Positions 1 to 11,702 of a DNA stretch of 64,000 nucleotides are shown one piece after another. Within the stretch, counting starts at the first letter, position 1. Each line of letters begins with the position of its first letter. A program made the translations under genes and the position numbers. Source of the stretch: Zingiber officinale (taxonomy: Eukaryota; Streptophyta; Magnoliopsida; Zingiberales; Zingiberaceae); contig NC_056000.1 of NCBI RefSeq assembly GCF_018446385.1, positions 48,578,722 to 48,642,721 on the forward strand, in the 5' to 3' direction. A model generated the notes under the pieces. The model made no database searches. It saw only the letters and a list, made by a program, of their open reading frames with translations, and was not told where the DNA came from.

Positions 1-687
1 CGACCAGTATAAGTATTACATAAGTACTTCTCAATGCTTATTCTCGATCATTCTGTCACTTCATTCTCCAACTATTACGACTCTACTATGCCCGACCATT
101 GCCGGTAAAATGACACCAACACACAAGCTCGATCAAATTTCATTCTTCTAAGTGTTGGAAACGATTTCATTTATTGTATATCTCTTATATTTGTAAAAGG
201 AAAGTATAGGGTTGTTACATTTTCCTATTTCTCTATTTTGTACTAAATTATTCTACCAAGAGTTTACCGGTAGAAGATATTAATGGATTGCCTATCGATA
301 AGTCCAAGAAACTTGAGTTTTGGAGTAAGAGTCGTCGAAGATTTTGAACTAAATAAAAACTTTTGTGTTTTTCCATTTCTTATTTTATTGTTTATTCTGC
401 TACGCACTTATATTTCTTAAAACTGAAATTTTTTTTTTTTAAAATATACATGATTCATCCCCTTTCTTTCATGTACACCGATCCTACAATGACTCCTCCA
501 TCCTCATTCCACCTGCATCACATAGAGTCAGTTGGGATTGAACTAGATTGGTTCACTAAATAAAACAAAATTATGAGGAGTTGTGGCCCCCAGGTCACTA
601 TATAAATATGTCCTTGCTCGTACCTAATACATATCAGGTACAACCCTGCAACTAAGCCATAATTTTACGAAGGTCACGATCACAGCC
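1..687. other. AT-rich stretch with an isolated promoter-like motif
   Basis: I see no supported gene. The stretch is AT-rich with short chance reading frames only. Near its end a TATA-like string (tatataaata, about 599-608) lies some 80 bases ahead of an ATG at 688 that opens a frame of fewer than 30 codons. That frame runs straight into repeat sequence, so this may be the promoter and first codons of a broken gene, or chance. Confidence 0.4.
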
Positions 688-699
688 ATGGATGAGCAA

Positions 700-1215
700 T
701 TAGTTAAAAGCGAACTGACTAAACTGATTACATCGATAACCGAACAAATCAAATTAGTAACCGATCGAACTTTTTAAAAAAACTGAACCGATCCAACTGA
801 TAAAACATCGATTGATACAATTTTCGATTGAAATAACTGAATTTTTCATTTGGAATCGATTAGGTAATCAATTCTGTCATCATCAATCGATTGAGAATGA
901 ATTTATTGTGAAGGAATCACGAAAGAACTAACCTTAATCAATTGGGGAAATGTCCCCAATCGATTGGAGGAATGCCCCAATCAATTGGGTTTGTCGCAAT
1001 ACTCGACGAAGGAATTGGCACAGATCAATCGATTGGATATCAATTCAATTTATGGTATCAGTTTAATTGAATTTTGATTTTCAAAAATGAAATTGATCCG
1101 ATTAAAACAATATAATCTATATTTTAAGGAAAAAAAATCAAATTTCCAAATTAACAGAACCGAATTTTTAATTTCAGTTCCACCCGTTTATTTAATTTAA
1201 CCAAATTTTTATTCA
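700..1215. repeat. Degenerate AACCGA-rich MITE-like repeat
   Basis: Recurrent AACCGA/TCGGTT-type words and a right end resembling the end of the element at 31760-32181 (accaaatttttattcactcc versus accaaatttttactcacccc) suggest a decayed copy of that hAT-like MITE. Several CAATCGATTGG palindromes at about 880-1040 interrupt it and may be a fragment of LTR origin. The boundaries are approximate. Confidence 0.45.
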
Positions 1216-1453
1216 CTCCTAATCATCATTGCCTCATGGCTCCACTAAAAATATTTTTAAATTTATGTAAAATTGAAGAATTTTAAATACTTTAATAATA
1301 AATTTATATTTTTTTTAGAAAAGAGAATATTTTAAGAAAAAATATATTCTTTAGTAAATATATAAATTATGGAAAAATGATATGTAGAGAAAAAAAATCT
1401 TAAAAAAAGTTCACGGATAGATATATATAAAATGATAAACTCATAAAAATGAA

Positions 1454-1990
1454 TGATCCGGCGGTAAGAATGGGGGACCCATTTCCTGAAGGGTCCCAGC
1501 CTGAGGACGGATGGAGGGCTGACTAAGCGGGTAATGGTCGCGTCAAGCAGTTGAGCAGGTCCGAGCGGAGCCAGAGATAACCCAGCCATAGGCTTGGGTT
1601 TAGGGCCGAGCGGGTTGTCCGTTCGGCCAGGATAAGGGCGAGGATACAAAGGTTAGCCGAGCGGCCTATTCGTTCGGCTCAGGATATGGGATGTCAGCAA
1701 AGGCAAGTCTGATGATTATGCCGTACACAAGATTTCACGATAAAGGATCTTGTCGTCACATCATGGAGAGGTTGATACAGTAACGGTATGGCCTTATGGA
1801 TGCCCTTCTGACAGCCCCATACCTGGGCATCGTCGAAAGCAGGTGATTACTTTGATTGGCGCGCCCAGGCTCCCTCGAGAGGTCTATATAAGGTCTCCAT
1901 TTCTTCACCGGAGGTACGAGAGTCCTCATCCTGCAGTCACTTTTTTCATCTATTCCCTCGCCTGACTCGACATCAAGTCAGTCACTTTTT
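1454..1990 (+). mobile_element. Degenerate LTR fragment related to the 18.4/22.2 kb LTRs
   Basis: It begins TGATCCGGCGGTAAGAATGG, almost identical to the first 20 bases of the LTR at 18385. It then follows that LTR with indels through the paired 'gagcgg' segment, the 'atggccttatggatgccctt' segment (19-20 bases shared) and a TATA box (tctatataagg, 1883-1893). It carries only one copy of a roughly 72-bp segment that is tandemly duplicated in the 18385 and 22238 LTRs, so it represents the ancestral arrangement. No matching GGATCA end is visible, so it is truncated or has recombined. Confidence 0.75.
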
Positions 1991-2660
1991 TCATCTATCC
2001 CTCATCCTGCAGTCACGTTTTCCAATATGTCCCATGAAGGGACCTGTCAAGAAAGTACCTCTGACATCGTACCTTAACAGGACATGCATATCTCTGACAA
2101 AATAGTAGGAGCTTCAGTTGTACGATTCGTCTGTCGACTATGCCTCGTGTCGACGACACTACCTCCCAAAAGGATATCGAGAGATACGACAATGATCCCG
2201 CTGCTTGGCTGAGTGGGGTAGCTGCTCGGCTGGGACTCCTCCACTCCGTTATGGTCAGGTCCCGCTGCTTGGCCGAGCAAGGTAGTCGCTCGGCCGGAAC
2301 TCCTCCGCTCTATCGACCCTAACTGCTCTTCCCTACGATGACTAAGTGTAGTAGCATGCCCCTCCCCGTTCGGACAAGCTCTTCAGTCTCCTTAGTGTCC
2401 TGCTGCTTTACACTGAGCGTCTGACTGTCTTACAATATTATCTGACCTAAACGGTTGACCCACCCGGACACTTATTGCCCAACCGGCCTTTGTAGCCTCT
2501 TGCCGATTGGACCCTGATTGCCCGTCCGGCCGCTGTAGTTGTTCTCCACTCAGCCACCGTAAGCGAGCCTTTTGACACCTTGTCATTGACCATCTTGACT
2601 TTGACCTCCACCTCGACAGTTGACCCCTGTCGGGTGGGCCCCCCTCTATCGTCGCATTAG
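1991..2660. repeat. GC-richer LTR-like remnant
   Basis: The composition is GC-rich compared with the flanks, with repeated 'ggctgagtgg/gctcggc' words. A 3' part (2440-2640) recurs in diverged form at about 23640-23860. It is probably the remainder of the preceding LTR family or a second one. It has no long reading frame and its ends are unresolved. Confidence 0.45.
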
Positions 2661-3149
2661 TAGCTAAAAAATATTTGCATTAGTTATCCTATCAATTATA
2701 TAAATTATACATCTATGAACAATACTTATTTAAATTTAGGGAATGAATTTCATTCTCTAAATATTATAGAGGTGAAAGAAGAAATAGGAAAATGATATAT
2801 GGTGTATTGAAAAATAGATATTTAAATTTAATAAAGTAACTTTTTTTACACTAAATTATGTATTTTAGATAGAAAAGCTGATGTGGACGCTCTTAGATTT
2901 TTGAATTTACCAAAAGACACACGCTATTTTGGTATTTACCAAAGGGAGCATCTTTTTATAATGCTCTTCTCATTCTACCCTCTTGAAAAATTTAACAATT
3001 TTTTTTTTATTTTCTATGTCATTTCTCTTCTCTTTTCACCTATTCATGCAACATCTCCTCTTAATTTCGTCTCCTCTTTTCTCTTTCTTCTTTTGCATAT
3101 ATAATAACGTGAACTTAAAAAGTTTCTCGAGAAGTCGATTATTTAGTCA

Positions 3150-3440
3150 ATTCTTCTAAAAATATTTTAACAACTTTGAGAAACCAAAATAAACAATGGA
3201 TAGCATCGTTTTACTTCTTGTAACCTCAAAAATATCCATAGGGCCTGAAATTAGACATGTCTAGGTGTATCAGTGAGTTTTGATCGAAATTCACTGCTGG
3301 ACCTATATATACAAGTCTGATTTGATCAATTTCAGATCCTACGGATTTTTGAAGTTGTAAGGAGTTAAACGATGTTATCCATTACTTATTTTGGCTTCCC
3401 AGTGGTATTAAAATATTTTTAGAAGAATCAGTTAAAAAAT
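3150..3440. repeat. Palindromic sub-element, copy 1
   Basis: Terminal inverted repeats (attcttctaaaaatatttta at about 3160 and its complement ending near 3430) enclose a near-perfect hairpin with arms of about 140 bp centred near 3290. Words such as 'aatggatagcatcg' and 'cgatgttatccatt' mirror each other. The same unit occurs at 5085-5385. A diverged copy, split by the LTR element at 18385-22961, lies at 18350/23165. Confidence 0.8.
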
Positions 3441-5084
3441 TACATATTAGACCTACATTGGGCATGATATGAAATTATATATCAAGCCCAACCTACATTG
3501 GGCCTGATGTAGAATCATATTAGGCCCAATGTGAGCTTGATATGATTCTATATAAGATCCACTTTGAGATTTTTTAGTTGATTGTTTTATTAATATTCAA
3601 CACTTTCCAAGAAATCGAAATAAGCAATGGATAACATCTTTTGACTCATTGTACCCTTAGAAATTTATAAGTTAAAATGGATCCAATCGGAGTTCAAAAT
3701 CTACTAATGAATCAATTTTATATCAAAATCTACTAATGGATCTAGAATGAACTCATTATTATTTTCAGCATTTTTGATGGAGTTCAAAAGTTTTGAAACC
3801 GCATTAGACTGATATCAGTTCTGAAGAAATAAATTCTGGTGGGAGAAGTTCACAAGTCCACCCAGGAATTGAGAGCTCGGCGGATGTCACAACCGTCATA
3901 GGATCTACGTGCTCGGTCAAGCCTTCAAAGGAAGGAAACAAGTTCATAGTTTGGGTGAATATAGAAAAAGAAACCACAGATCTTAACTCAAAACATGCTC
4001 TGTAACGTTTGACTAATTTCATCTGCTACTTGTTTATTCATCTCGTGTTTCTGTTGGTCTCCAAGCCAATTTCTTCCACAACTCCAGAAACTATCTTGAA
4101 ATTAAAAATATAGATGCCAACTGTGCACCACTTTCAATTTGATACACTCTTTCTTTTGGTAATATTTTCAAATCTCTTTCAGTTTTTATCATTGTTTTCA
4201 AACTTCGTCCATGTTTCAAACTCGTTTTTATCATTTTTATCCTTGTGCCTAATTGACAAAAAGAGAAAAATTACAGATATTCCTTATCTTGTTTTTCTTG
4301 TTTTATCTTTATTTTTATTTTTTTTTAAAAATAATCAACTTAACTTTTAAATGAAAATTTATTTATATTCATTCAATAAAATTATAATATCAAATTTACT
4401 AATAATGAATTAATCAAATAACATTTAAAATGTAAAAAATTTAAATAATTAAACACGTTCGAATTTAGACTAACATTTAAAATAAATCTTATTGATTTTA
4501 TTTGACTCATTTACGGTCATAAATTCTATTCCTTGTAACTCGCACAACTAATCTGATTATCTCTATTTAATATGGAAAAAAATGGTAATTATATTGGGTG
4601 GACTTGTGAAATTCTCTATTTCTTTTCTTTTTAATTAGGTCTGATATCTAGGTCTGATATCTCAACGTATCATGTGTTAATTATATGCATGGGAAGATAT
4701 CAGACCAGGTTAGATTTGATTTACTATAACAGGTTTGAGAAAAAACAATAAGAGAATTTATTATTTTTTTTAAAAAAAAATTGAATCACCATTAGGAATG
4801 CCGAAAATAGTAATGAGTTCATATAAAATTGGTTCAATCAAACCGAAACTCACTGATGAATCTAGATATATCCAATTAGACCCATTTTAGACCTTGTAGA
4901 TTTTTGAGATCGTAAAGAATCAAAAGATGTTATTCATTGCTTGTTTCGTCTTCTCGGAACATATTAAATATTAATGAAATAACTGGCTAAAAAATCTCAA
5001 TATGGGTCTGATATAGAATCATATCATATTCACATTGAGCCTGAGATGATTCTATATCTGGCCCACGTCGGGCTTGATATGAAA

Positions 5085-5385
5085 TTTTTTTAGCCGATTC
5101 TTCTAAAAATATTTTAACACCACGGAGAAGTCAAAATAAGTCATGGATAGTCTTGCAACCTTAGAAATCCATAAGACCTGAAATGAGTCCAATCGAACCT
5201 GCGTAGGTCCCTCAGTGAATTTTGGTCAAAACCCATTGATGGATTTAGACATATCTGATTGGACTCATTTCAAGTTCTATGGATTTTTGAAATTACAAGG
5301 AATGAAACAGTGTTATCCGATCCATTGCTTATTTTGATTTTTCAGGGATGTTAAAATATTTTTAGAAGAATCAGTTTTTCAGGAG
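5085..5385. repeat. Palindromic sub-element, copy 2
   Basis: This is the same hairpin unit as at 3150-3440, in the opposite arm of the large foldback element. It starts gattcttctaaaaatatttt and ends with the complementary aaaatatttttagaagaatc. Confidence 0.8.
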
Positions 5386-5655
5386 GCTTTTTAAGTTCAC
5401 GTTATCATGTTGCAAAATAAAGAAAAGGGAAAAAAAAAGAGAGGAAAGATAAAAGATGCTCTATGTATGGGAGAAAAGAGAAAAAAGAAAAAAAGAAAAG
5501 AGAGAAAAATGACAAAGAAAAAAAAATAGTCAAATTTGTCAAGAAAGTAAAATGAGCAAAGTACTATAAAAACGTGCTTTCCTTAATAAATACCAAAATA
5601 ATGTGCGTCTTTATTAAATTTAAAAATCTAAGTAAATTATCATTTATTATTTTTT

Positions 5656-6330
5656 AAATAAAATAAGAAAAAAATCGAACAGATTAGCCACCTCTAAATT
5701 AGTATTCTCAGAATAATCCGAGATGCCTGAGATATGCCGAGAAAATATACGTACTGTTTGCGCTATGCCATAAGAGCGATAAAAAAAAATAAAAGAAATC
5801 TATAAAATTATATAAATTATAGTGTATTAAGTTAATGAGTTATACAGTTTGAAAAAGAATAGTAAAATATATTTTTAAAAAAATCATGATCATAAAGTTT
5901 ATATTAAACATCAACAATATAAATTATACACAATCAATTAAAAAATATAAAAAACAAAAATAAGATTTACCTATGATATTTATCGACCTATAAAAATTAA
6001 AATAATTAAAGATCTGTATAAGTATGTAATAATAAGAATGAAGATTTTAGATAACAATGATCAACTTTAAATCTTTATTTTTTTATACTAATTTTGAATG
6101 AATCCACTGGACACATTACCATGATGTATATTTTTTTACTGATGATATTATTTTAATAGATGAGACACGAGAATAAGTAAATGTTAAATTTGAATATTGA
6201 TAGAAAACACTGTAAATATTTTAAATTTAGTAGAGTAAATATACAATATATGAAATTTAAATTTAGTAATATTAGACGTAATAAGATAATTATTAAGTTA
6301 AAAGATGACGAGCTATTTTGAAAACGGAAT
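5656..6330. other. AT-rich gene-free stretch
   Basis: The sequence is very AT-rich, with short A- and T-runs and no credible reading frame, RNA gene or recognisable repeat boundary. Confidence 0.6.
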
Positions 6331-7467
6331 TGTTAGGACACTTAAGAGCTAGAGGGGATGAATAACTCGATCGCTTCGATTCTTCTTGTTTATTAGTGGA
6401 TATTTGAAGTTGAGTACATCACAATTCTAACGCCTTGATTTACTTTGTATTCACCTCCTTGAGATGACTAATCCAAGGGTCCATACCAGTAATCACAACT
6501 TTCATTATGAACTCTTTTTCTCAAAACAACATGGAAGGTGGAGAAACCTTTTATAGTAGGATTTATAGCTCTCACTCAAGAAAAAACATAGCACAAATAA
6601 AAAGTAGAAGAGATTACAGACAAAGCACCATTCTTCTTCTTTGAATTGCTTAAGAGGGTATTACAGATAAGAGATAGATCTTGGGTGCACAATGGAGCAA
6701 TGGAACAATAGTGTCTTCTCAAGTATGAAGCCCCTTTTTAAACACTTTAGAATCAGGCCATTTCTCTACTTTTTAGTTGCCATTAATCGATTGGCAAATA
6801 TCCCAATTGATTAATGATCATCTGTCTGTCCATTGAATGGTTACTGACTCATAATCAACGGCTGAGATTATCCCATTTTGAATCTCAATCGATTGGTGGG
6901 AATATCCAATCGATTGACAAGCTTAATAGATTAATCAATCAATTCGGTGACATTTTTTCCTCGCAAAGAAAGCTTGCCAATTGATTTGCAAGTGCCTAAT
7001 CGATTTGACAACTTATCGTGCTCTTCGAAGAAAGCGGTAGAGAGCTTGCCAATCGATTGGCTAATCAATTTAGGAAGCTACTGTGCACTCAGAATTGGTT
7101 ACCAATCGATTGGCAATCCGTGCTAATCAATTGATACACCATTTTGCTAAACCTAGAATTTTGGATTTACACCAATCGATTGTGCTAATCGATTGGTGAT
7201 GCAAAACTGAGAATTTGAGGTTTGAGTTTTAGCTCCCAATCGATTGGTGATTTTCACCTATCGATTAGTAAACCCTAAAATAGGGGTTTTCAATTCCTAA
7301 ATCCTCAAACACGTTATTTCATTTAATATACCAATCAAAACCAATTACCTCATGCTAGATGAACCTCCTATTCTCTAGACTTTGTGTCTGGAGCTTCCTT
7401 ATCTATAGATCTTCATCTGCCCTAGCATTGATGAGTGTAGGTTATGCATGTTTCTAGGCATTGATTG
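6331..7467 (-). mobile_element. Copia-type LTR (minus orientation), with ATCGAT palindrome array
   Basis: On the plus strand it begins tgttaggacacttaagagct. Read on the minus strand this is a typical end of a plant copia/Sirevirus LTR (a '...cccctctagctcttaag...' tail ending AACA). Between about 6780 and 7270 it carries roughly 12-16 copies of the palindrome CCAATCGATTGG and point variants. The other end is taken at the start of the next LTR (7468) and is uncertain. Confidence 0.55.
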
Positions 7468-8800
7468 TGTAGGATCGTAAAGTCGCTAAAGGGGAGAATA
7501 GCGATCGTCGAAAATATCGATTTAAAAATAAGTTACGCAGTGGAATAATAAAAGAAAGCTAGAATGAAGAAGACAAGCACAATCTAACACAAGTAATTTT
7601 TTACTTGGTTCAGAGCTTTCGACGACTCATACTCCAAGGCCCACACTCGTCGAGTGTTTTCGTTGGGCAATCCACTAATAGTTTGAAAAGATACAATAAT
7701 GAAGTACAAGAACTATATATGAAAAATTACCGACAACAAAGAAAACTAAATAAAGTTGATGTCCGATTGTCGGTGGTGTGTTGTAGCGTCGTCGGAGCCT
7801 TTTTGAAGCAGCGCACGGGAATGAAAGTCGTAGCAGATGATGAGGTGAAGCTGCTGGTCGAAGGCCCTTATATAGGCCCATTTCAGGCGCCTGGAACCCC
7901 TCTGGGTGCCTGGACTATTGCTAACATGGAGATCTCTTGTCGAAATTTCATCCGTGAATTTTATCCACTTCCGAGTGCCTGAACCATTGCTGACGTGGAG
8001 ATCTCTTGTCGAAACTTCATCCGTGAAGTTTATCCACTTCCGAGTGCTTGGACAGTTGACGTGGGTTCGGCTAGTATCATGCTCCAACTCAGCTTCGGGA
8101 TAACTTTTATGGTTCGGGCACCTGGACCAACTACGGGGGCCCGGACCACCCAGGCGACGTTGGTTTGGGCGCCCGGACCAGCTTCGGGCATCCGGATCCC
8201 TTCCGGGCGCCCGGATTCCCTTTTTTCAGCCTTTGAATTCCTGTAAAAAGGTGTTAGTTCATACAAATAAAAATATATTTATCCTGCAAAATAGAATTAG
8301 CACAACATTAATAAAATAAGAGTAGTAATTAGATATTATCTCCTGAGACCAGGATCTAGTTAAGGTCTCAACTTAGGTTTCCCAAATGGAGTTAAGTTGG
8401 ATCGACGCCTATAGTTCCCTCAACGGGAAACGCGTCCTCACTGGATCTTTCCTCTAGTTGCTTACCTTTACTTACCACTTGCAGTCGCCTGACTTGCCTT
8501 TGACCTCCCAGGTCTTCTCGCCAGTTGTTAGGTCCACAGACCCAACCGGATTTCGGTCAGTTGTCAGGTCTTGTGGACCCAACCGGACTTTCCGCAAGAT
8601 ATCAGGCCCTGTGGACCAATCTGGACTTCGCACCAGCTAACGAGTCCAGTGGACCTGGCTAGATTTCAGCCTGGGTCAGGTCCTCCAAACATCTCAACTC
8701 CTGCATACTTGGTAAAGTAATTAGATCATATAACACATCTAACTTTAATTCCCTTGTCATTTATCAAAATATGAGTTAGATCATTAGTGCACATTGTATC
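7468..8800 (-). mobile_element. Copia (Sirevirus-like) LTR, minus orientation, with GCGCCCGG array
   Basis: The plus strand starts TGTAGGATCG, and the segment at 7595-7650 (ttacttggttcagagctttc...) is a common near-terminal block of these LTRs. The part from 8340 to 8790 is a diverged reverse-complement copy of the LTR start at 63336 onward, so this LTR lies on the minus strand. At 7880-8220 it holds repeated 'gggcgcccgga' palindromic words. The 5' end of the LTR (plus-strand right end) is degraded near 8800. No internal region is attached, so it is a solo LTR or fragment. Confidence 0.65.
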
Positions 8801-10114
8801 AATAGATTGTTGTACATTTATTTGTATTTCATGAGCATGATTTACATTATTGTACCATATTTCTATGTGATTTCATTATTTTTACTCTTTTAGTTTAGAG
8901 AACTATTTTTTACTTGTGTTTATTGATAGAACGTATTTTAAGAACAAAAAATAGTATAAACCCCTTGGAATGTGAAGTTGGAGCAAGACGTACACTCTAG
9001 TCGTGTCCCATGGCACGGGCGTGCTCCTATGGCCAAGAAAGATGAAGAATGAACCATAAAAGGCTGAACACTAACTAGTCATGCCTCATCATCGCGCTAG
9101 TCATGCCTCATCATTGAGCTTCATCATTGAACTAATACATGAAGCATTCAAGAGGGAAAATGGATTCAAAAGACCATTAAAATGAAGTTTTAATCAATGA
9201 ACATGCTCCGGTCATGTCCCATGACACGAACGTGTTCATACAGACAAAATCAAGCCTAAACAGTGTTAAAATGAACCCAATAGCTTCCACCACGGCTTGC
9301 CGTGTCAACTAGGCACAACCCATGTCAATTTTGGCCATTTTCCCGAGCCTATCATGGGTGCCCATGCCAGCTAGCATGGGTCATGTCAGCTTCAGGCCTA
9401 AAACTACAAATTAATCTTTGAATAGCCATAAATTACGGCTCAGTTGGAGTTACTGGTTGAACAACCTATCAAAATGTAGATAATTTTAAGCTCTACAAGT
9501 TTGCTTTAGAAACCAACTCAAGAAAACCATGTCAAAGGGGTAAAAAATCTATTTTCCCAGAGCCATATAAATATGGCTGGTCTGGGCAATTTTTGGGAAG
9601 ATATAAAAGAGTCAAGGAAACTCTTCTTTATATCATCTTGGACTAGGAGCTCTGCCCCCTTCTGCAGGAGAGGGTTTTCCCCTCTTAGGGAGGATCAAGA
9701 ATTTTATCTAAGAAGACCGACAATGTATTAATAAACATTCTCTCTTCTCTATTTCATGTGTTGGGTTAAAGATTGCTATATTCTTTGTTTTTTGGTTATA
9801 ATTACTTCTCCATGGAGTAGAACCCTAGATTGTAGGAGTATTGAGTAACTATGATGTAATTGTTGGTGAATGAACTCTGTATTTATTTAATTACATGTTC
9901 TATGATATGATTGTTTATACTTTGGGCCTACTATGTAAATACGATCTCGATGCCAAAAGCACGAGATTCGTATCTCACAAGAATTTGGGAATGAATCGAA
10001 AGGAGAATCTAATCCTCTGATCCCTAGAAACTCGAGATGTGGAGAGTCAGCTATGTGAGTAAATCAATATTGTAAGTATCCCGTTGTAGTATTGGTGTAA
10101 TCAACCAAGTCAAG
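8801..10114 (+). mobile_element. Probable LTR-retrotransposon remnant
   Basis: The stretch has repeated 'catgtcccatggcacg' words (8990-9370), a TATA-like box (gatataaaagag, about 9600) followed by a pyrimidine-rich leader-like segment, and no coding potential. This looks like a decayed gypsy-type LTR in plus orientation. The ends are not resolved and the family is a guess. Confidence 0.4.
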
Positions 10115-10975
10115 TCCTGTGTATATTTGATGTCTTGGGTCTAAGTTTGCAGAAACTTAGGAGCATAGGAAGTCGAGCGAAAGACGCAGCTAGCAAGAAG
10201 GACGACACGGGAGAGAGTCGACGGGCTCGGTGCGTCTAAGGGATAAGGTGCTGTGGAAGAGTACGCTAGCGGATGAGAAGGAAACACGCGGTGTTTCCAA
10301 GGGACGAGAAGCCAGAGCAGAAGCTTGCTCGAGGAGAAGACCAGAAAATGGATTCGGGTGAGTCCTATTCCGAATGGCCAAAATCACCTAAGCAAACAAA
10401 GTCGAAAAGGAGGAAAATCGGGCAGTCAACAAGGAGTTGATTGTTCGGGTGCTTGGACTTACGCGCCCTATTCGAGGGCAGTGTCACAACGGTCCAGCCG
10501 CCCGGACCAAAAAAGTTTATCCTCAGTTGGCCGTTGTGAACTGTTGCAACATGGATAAAGTTTTATCCTCGCTCAGACGCCCGGACCCCTTCCAAGCGCC
10601 CGAAATTACCAAGTCAGCAAACAATCAAATCTGATCAGCAGACTATAAATAGAGTCCTGGTCTCAATAGTTCAGAATAATATTTGCAAATGATCTCCTTT
10701 TTGTTCTACTTTGTAATCCAGTACTTAAACTGTTGTAAGACGCTTCTCTGCTAGAAGGAGATTTGATAGCGAACTTTCAATGTCTTGAACTAGCAATCCT
10801 CTGATTGTAAACCAAATAAAAAAGATCTGCCTCTTCTTTCTTTCTTTCTTTCTTTTTAATTAAGTTATTGTTAAACAAGTGTTTCTTAATTAAGTTTGAA
10901 AAGTCGAGAAAGGTTTGATTTTTATTTTCAGGGTAATTCACCCTCCTCTTGCCAAACTCGAGGGGACCAATATGT
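10115..10975 (+). mobile_element. Copia-type LTR fragment, plus orientation
   Basis: It contains the block of copia LTRs that runs 'gacgacacgggagagagtcgacgggctcgg', degenerate 'gcgcccgga' words (10440-10610), a TATA-like box (gactataaatag, about 10640) and a terminal 'attcaccctcctcttg' block (10935-10955). It is probably a solo or truncated LTR related to those at 7468 and 63336, in the opposite orientation to the 7468 copy. Confidence 0.5.
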
Positions 10976-11702
10976 ATGCCACGAGAAGTAATAGGTTGAC
11001 ATAGATCTTAATAAATCGGTTTTAATTCGTCATCATATAGTAGGAGAAGGCAACTCGGGGGGTTGTAGGATCATGTGACAGGGATCCCCCTGAGAAAGTA
11101 ATCCCTCAGTTCTATCGCTCTAAAAGTAGGCGACAAATTAAAATGGATACGCAGGTGTAGTTCTAAAAGTCCACATCGGAGACCCTAAGATAGTCTACCT
11201 ACATAAACAACCATTGAGGATAGGAAATCAAACATATATTGGGTGTTTACAAGCATCATAGTGTAACCAAAGTTCTAGAATCGTTCCCCTCAATTCCCCT
11301 TGAGCATTTGCCTTCCCTTTACCCTCTCTGCCCTCAGCCCCTCTCTCAAACCTTTCCCTCTTGCTCTCTCAGTGATCACTCTCTCTCTCTCATTCTCTTA
11401 AGCTTATTCGTGACTCTAACCAACTTTTGATTATCTAGATAACTAGCTTAATTTGTGAACTTAATTAATGCTTAATCAATAGTTTTTGTGGATCAATATT
11501 TTTATTACTTGACGACACTCTGTGCACTTGCGGATTTATCACATCAAGCATCCGATCTAGCGATATGCTTGGGTTCCCACCTTTTGTTAAGAATCCAATT
11601 CTTGACTTTTTTGGACTTCTTTTGCCTAGCATCCAATTTTCTGATATGCAAGGACTTCTTATTTTCAAGAATCTGACCCTCGATCTTCTCTGGTCCTTGA
11701 CC
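10976..11702 (-). mobile_element. Degenerate internal retrotransposon fragment
   Basis: The sequence 11544-11700 read on the minus strand gives a lysine-rich stretch (..QILENKKSLHIRKLDARQKKSKK..) reminiscent of the basic gag or spacer region of copia elements. Flanking motifs recur at 14930-14960 just beyond the LTR inserted here. There is no intact domain, and the 11230-11420 part is only CT-rich. Confidence 0.35.

Larger units (their letters stand above)
2885..5655. mobile_element. Large foldback element with nested palindromes
   Basis: The outer ends are inverted copies. The segment from about 2893 (ttagatttttgaattt...) aligns with the reverse complement of the segment ending near 5633 (ttagatttttaaattt...) and continues through a pyrimidine-rich stretch (2960-3110) matched by a purine-rich one (5400-5560). 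Inside each arm is a palindrome of about 300 bp (3150-3440; 5085-5385) bounded by ATTCTTCTAAAAATATTTTA and its complement. A 'gggcctgatatg' spacer and a second half-palindrome (3590-3790; 4800-4985) follow. The centre (3800-4790) has no transposase-like frame. The element is non-autonomous; its superfamily is uncertain (long-TIR Mutator-like or true foldback). Confidence 0.7.
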
